In this document: piece after piece, positions 62,901 to 64,000 of the stretch | Position numbering within the stretch: position 1 is the stretch's first letter | Layout of the letters: every line of letters starts with the position of its first letter | Origin: Mantamonas sphyraenae | Lineage: Eukaryota > CRuMs > Mantamonadidae | Length of the DNA: 64,000 nucleotides | NCBI GenBank assembly: GCA_026936335.1 | Contig: JAPMXV010000031.1 | Coordinates: 401,754 to 465,753, forward strand | Direction: 5' to 3' | The notes under the pieces: generated by a model | The model's database searches: none | Told to the model about the DNA's origin: nothing | Seen by the model: only the letters and a program-made list of their open reading frames with translations | Program-made: the position numbers and the translations under genes

Positions 62901-63522
62901 GAGGGTGCGACGGAGGCTGAGCGAAGTGCACCTGGGCGGTTTGTCGCGGCTGAGGAGGCGGCGGAGGAGGGTAGGCGTAGTATGGGTGGCCCTGATGAGC
63001 ATATGCGTGGTGCTGCTGGGGGTGGGTGTTGACAGGGACCCAGATGATGGGTGGTTGTGGGTGCTGGTACGGGTTTTGTACGCCAGATCCGGGCAGCATG
63101 ATCGAGAACGGCTGAGCAGCCATGGGAGGGACCATGTACGCGTAGCTGAGAAGGGGAGGGGCAGGGCGGGGTGGGGACGGTGAGCGGAAGGCGGAGTGGA
63201 CGCCGTCAGGGCAGAAGCGGGATGAAGGGAGGCAGGGGCGAGCAAAGAGGGAAAAACGGAGGAGATTGGCAGACCGGGAAACCGGCAACGGGGAGGGCAG
63301 TAGCAGGGGAGAGGGGATCGGAGAAGGGCAGAGAAGGAAGCAGCGGTGGTGATCGGGAAGTGGAGATGCAGGGAAGGCGTGGAGGGAAGCGACGGAGGCA
63401 TGGAGGAGGCATTGAAGCGGGAGGAGCGGGCAGTCAGAAAACGGAGTGGAAGGCAGAACGCACGCTGGGTAGGTGTTGGATGTGTATTGTTGCTTCGGAG
63501 TGTTTGGATAGTCGTTGTCCAT
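59932..63522 (-). CDS. Subtelomeric repeat-module protein, four-module form
   Basis: Exons 63464-63522 and 59932-63145 encode 1,090 residues; the 318-nt intron (GTGCGT...TTCTCAG, phase 2) is the longest in the window and is stop-free in frame. The start at 63522 (MDNDYPNTPKQQYTSNTYPA) is chosen because upstream in-frame sequence is not protein-like. A Tyr/Pro/Gln/His-rich region (~20-120) precedes an acidic and then basic stretch (~130-310). Four ~140-190-residue modules follow in A-B-A'-B' order. Each starts (V)RSGW or RKGW with an ER-S-x-K/R-E block, then LVRxxxLxLGN, D-M/L-AF, LLGR/LLRP, and WLEEP or WLDNP. A polyserine run of about 20 and the terminal KRQRLE close the protein. Not recognised; a nuclear role is inferred. 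Confidence 0.72.
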   Translation of the reverse strand: MDNDYPNTPKQQYTSNTYPACVLPSTPFSDCPLLPLQCLLHASVASLHAFPASPLPDHHRCFLLCPSPIPSPLLLPSPLPVSRSANLLRFSLFARPCLPSSRFCPDGVHSAFRSPSPPRPAPPLLSYAYMVPPMAAQPFSIMLPGSGVQNPYQHPQPPIIWVPVNTHPQQHHAYAHQGHPYYAYPPPPPPQPRQTAQVHFAQPPSHPPPAQPTTNHNRVPKRTSPAFVGITRATSATTTSSSYHQATRQTGDSDDDDEDQDTHTHDTGDVEDLMFLNFGHREPRSISSNSEWMTSSGMEAYEEDGEANDATQQHADDESETQGTLSFSDTGDAMDEEYMPQDDSDDDADDMEQKGTDEWHSGRTRKFRTRRRRGLTSTGPQKMKGSGQRRLRVTPGSGTETGTSSTRARSAKNGDTSERKKSGVNETNKLPDGVVRKGWTAGISDERSRSNKKEHTALLNHMHTLANEHPIDDISVLMTLQARVVVCHGTLNTLVRQIQLALGNTPISQGDMAFCLTLLGRDMDQHVCSLAIRHACLAMGVTKAVLKVCWLEEPDDRGDPNYALLHLLMTEMDTLGNRPPPTTWKEHEQTQLWLQEARRPADNDSDPHWTHCDYDHHLTTTNVEEWHPEPVRSGWSSATPSDERGSCTAREFQTLLAHMKARAAKHPRHQHAHEHQTLRVLINNGSKMSLVRHIILALGNVGVPPVDLAFFVRLLRPRLTYQQLSPAISDNLTRGVTSLSLKIVWLDNPQPSDATLHTLLHTLIDRITPHINTRPTTVDAVNALAITELDLPEPTEEEMMAVEDELPDGVVRSGWTKWGKSERSHSNKKEHTALLNHMHTLANEYPIDDISVLMTLQARVAVCHGTTTALVRQVQLSLGNIPLSQGDMAFCLTLLGRDMDQHVCSLAIRHAGLAIGVTKAGLKVCWLEEPHDHGDPNYALLHLLMTEMDTLGDRPHPTTWKEHEQTQLRLQKARRPADNDSDPHWTQCDYDNHLTTKEVDKWHPESVRSGWSKTGDERGSCTAREFQTLLARMKARAAKHPRHQHAQENQALRELINNGDLKSLVRHVILALGNVGVPPVDLAFFVRLLRPRLTYKHVQGAISTTLTRGVTPLSLKIAWLDNPQPSDATLHTLLHTLIDRITPHITTRPTTPALVNAYTIPSFTLPKRKDPSSSSSSSSSSSSSSSSSSSKRQRLE
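59957..60008 (+). repeat. (GGA)n repeat coding for polyserine
   Basis: About 17 GGA units on the plus strand encode the serine run just before the C-terminal KRQRLE of the minus-strand subtelomeric protein. Confidence 0.95.
60048..62231 (-). repeat. 1,128-bp internal tandem duplication
   Basis: Two directly repeated units, roughly 60048-61103 and 61176-62231, have a period of 1,128 bp (376 codons) measured between identical gcgcacaac segments at 61087 and 62215. By eye the copies are highly similar at nucleotide level over long stretches, for example around 60290 and 61410. They encode the A-B and A'-B' module pairs of the four-module protein. Preservation of frame and low divergence suggest a recent duplication or ongoing gene conversion. 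Confidence 0.85.
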
Positions 63523-63793
63523 GGTGGTGGTGGTGGTACTGGAGTGTATGTGTAATGTGTTGGACAGGTGGAGGGTGTGGTGGGTGTTGGTGATATTTTG
63601 GTTGAAGGCGGATGGGCAGTGCTGACTGCGCGGCGTTGCCAGACGAAGGACACTCACCAGCGACAATTCCACTCCCACCCATTGCCCACTGCCCCGTGTC
63701 ACCACCCAACTCAGCCACCCCGCCAGCAAACACAAGCTCAACTCACACGACATAGACCAGAACCATAACACCACCACATTTGTGAATAAATCA
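63523..63793. other. Subtelomeric spacer and promoter of the terminal gene
   Basis: These 271 bp are all that separates the last start codon from the telomeric array. The sequence is unique, CA/CC-rich near the telomere, with no subtelomeric satellite. The frame of the terminal gene is open through most of it, but its translation does not look protein-like. Confidence 0.5.
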
Positions 63794-64000
63794 GGGTTAG
63801 GGTTAGGGTTAGGGTTAGGGTTAGGGTTAGGGTTAGGGTTAGGGTTAGGGTTAGGGTTAGGGTTAGGGTTAGGGTTAGGGTTAGGGTTAGGGTTAGGGTT
63901 AGGGTTAGGGTTAGGGTTAGGGTTAGGGTTAGGGTTAGGGTTAGGGTTAGGGTTAGGGTTAGGGTTAGGGTTAGGGTTAGGGTTAGGGTTAGGGTTAGGG
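63794..64000 (+). repeat. Telomeric (TTAGGG)n array
   Basis: About 34 perfect TTAGGG units run to the window end with no interruption or variant unit. The G-rich strand reads 5'-3' outwards, so this is the right end of a chromosome. TTAGGG is shared by animals, many fungi and several protist lineages, so it does not fix the organism. Confidence 0.98.

Noticed and set aside
59932-63777. Start of the terminal gene at 63777
   Set aside because: The 85 extra residues are not protein-like, and the ATG at 63522 gives an N-terminus similar in composition to the paralogue.
1-64000. tRNA, rRNA, CRISPR arrays, transposons and viral insertions
   Set aside because: None of their signatures (paired A/B boxes, terminal inverted repeats, integrase or transposase motifs, spaced repeats) could be found by reading both strands.

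Overview
This is the right-hand end of a chromosome from a unicellular, flagellated eukaryote. The last ~207 bases (63794-64000) are an unbroken TTAGGG array reading towards the window end, as expected for a right telomere. The genes are eukaryotic: Mediator MED14, LSM3, UBC9, a SIRT6/7-type sirtuin, RECQ, mitochondrial complex III core 2, RNase H1, FYVE and JmjC proteins. They are interrupted by 28 short GT-AG introns (64-318 nt). Orthologues of axonemal proteins (LRRC23, IQCG/DRC9, and probably a FAM228 relative) point to a motile cilium. TGA is the stop codon in all but a few genes, with rare TAA and TAG, so all three act as stops and the standard code is implied. I cannot assign the lineage from sequence alone.

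Layout. 1-6352: 3' part of a giant membrane protein ending in a GT4 glycosyltransferase. 6445-15366: a ~2,900-residue leucine-rich-repeat protein with three single-base frame breaks. 15444-18843 (-): ankyrin-FYVE protein, divergent from a secreted triple MRH-like protein (19043-20296). 20422-26200: sirtuin, Nudix hydrolase, EEP phosphohydrolase, UBC9 and a UPF0489 protein. 26309-30459: coiled-coil protein, RNase H1, LRRC23 and a small LRR protein. 30545-36974: four-pass membrane protein and two secretory JmjC paralogues flanking an inverted complex III core-2 gene. 37075-44009: LSM3, a CLU-TPR-PH protein, LZIC, a Gfo/Idh/MocA oxidoreductase and a FAM241-like protein. 44059-49109: FAM228-like protein, IQCG/DRC9, RecQ helicase. 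49525-53576: MED14. 53617-57798: ankyrin protein and patatin-like lipase. 57813-63522: two related subtelomeric genes of an unrecognised repeat family, then ~270 bp, then the telomere.

The genome is extremely compact: convergent genes are separated by as little as 14-100 bp and divergent starts by 60-220 bp. The longest gene-free stretch is 415 bp (49110-49524). Most neighbours have unrelated jobs, so there is no operon-like logic. The exceptions are the JmjC pair and the subtelomeric pair, which are local duplications. Introns favour GTNNGT donors and often end in CA-rich tracts instead of polypyrimidine tracts. Seven places need a one-base correction to join conserved coding sequence. Several lie in housekeeping genes, so residual assembly indels are the simplest explanation.

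The best candidate for something undescribed is the subtelomeric family: two proteins built from a ~140-residue module that I cannot place in any known family. It is present twice in one protein and four times in the other through a recent 1,128-bp internal duplication. Both have prion-like N-termini and an identical C-terminal hexapeptide.
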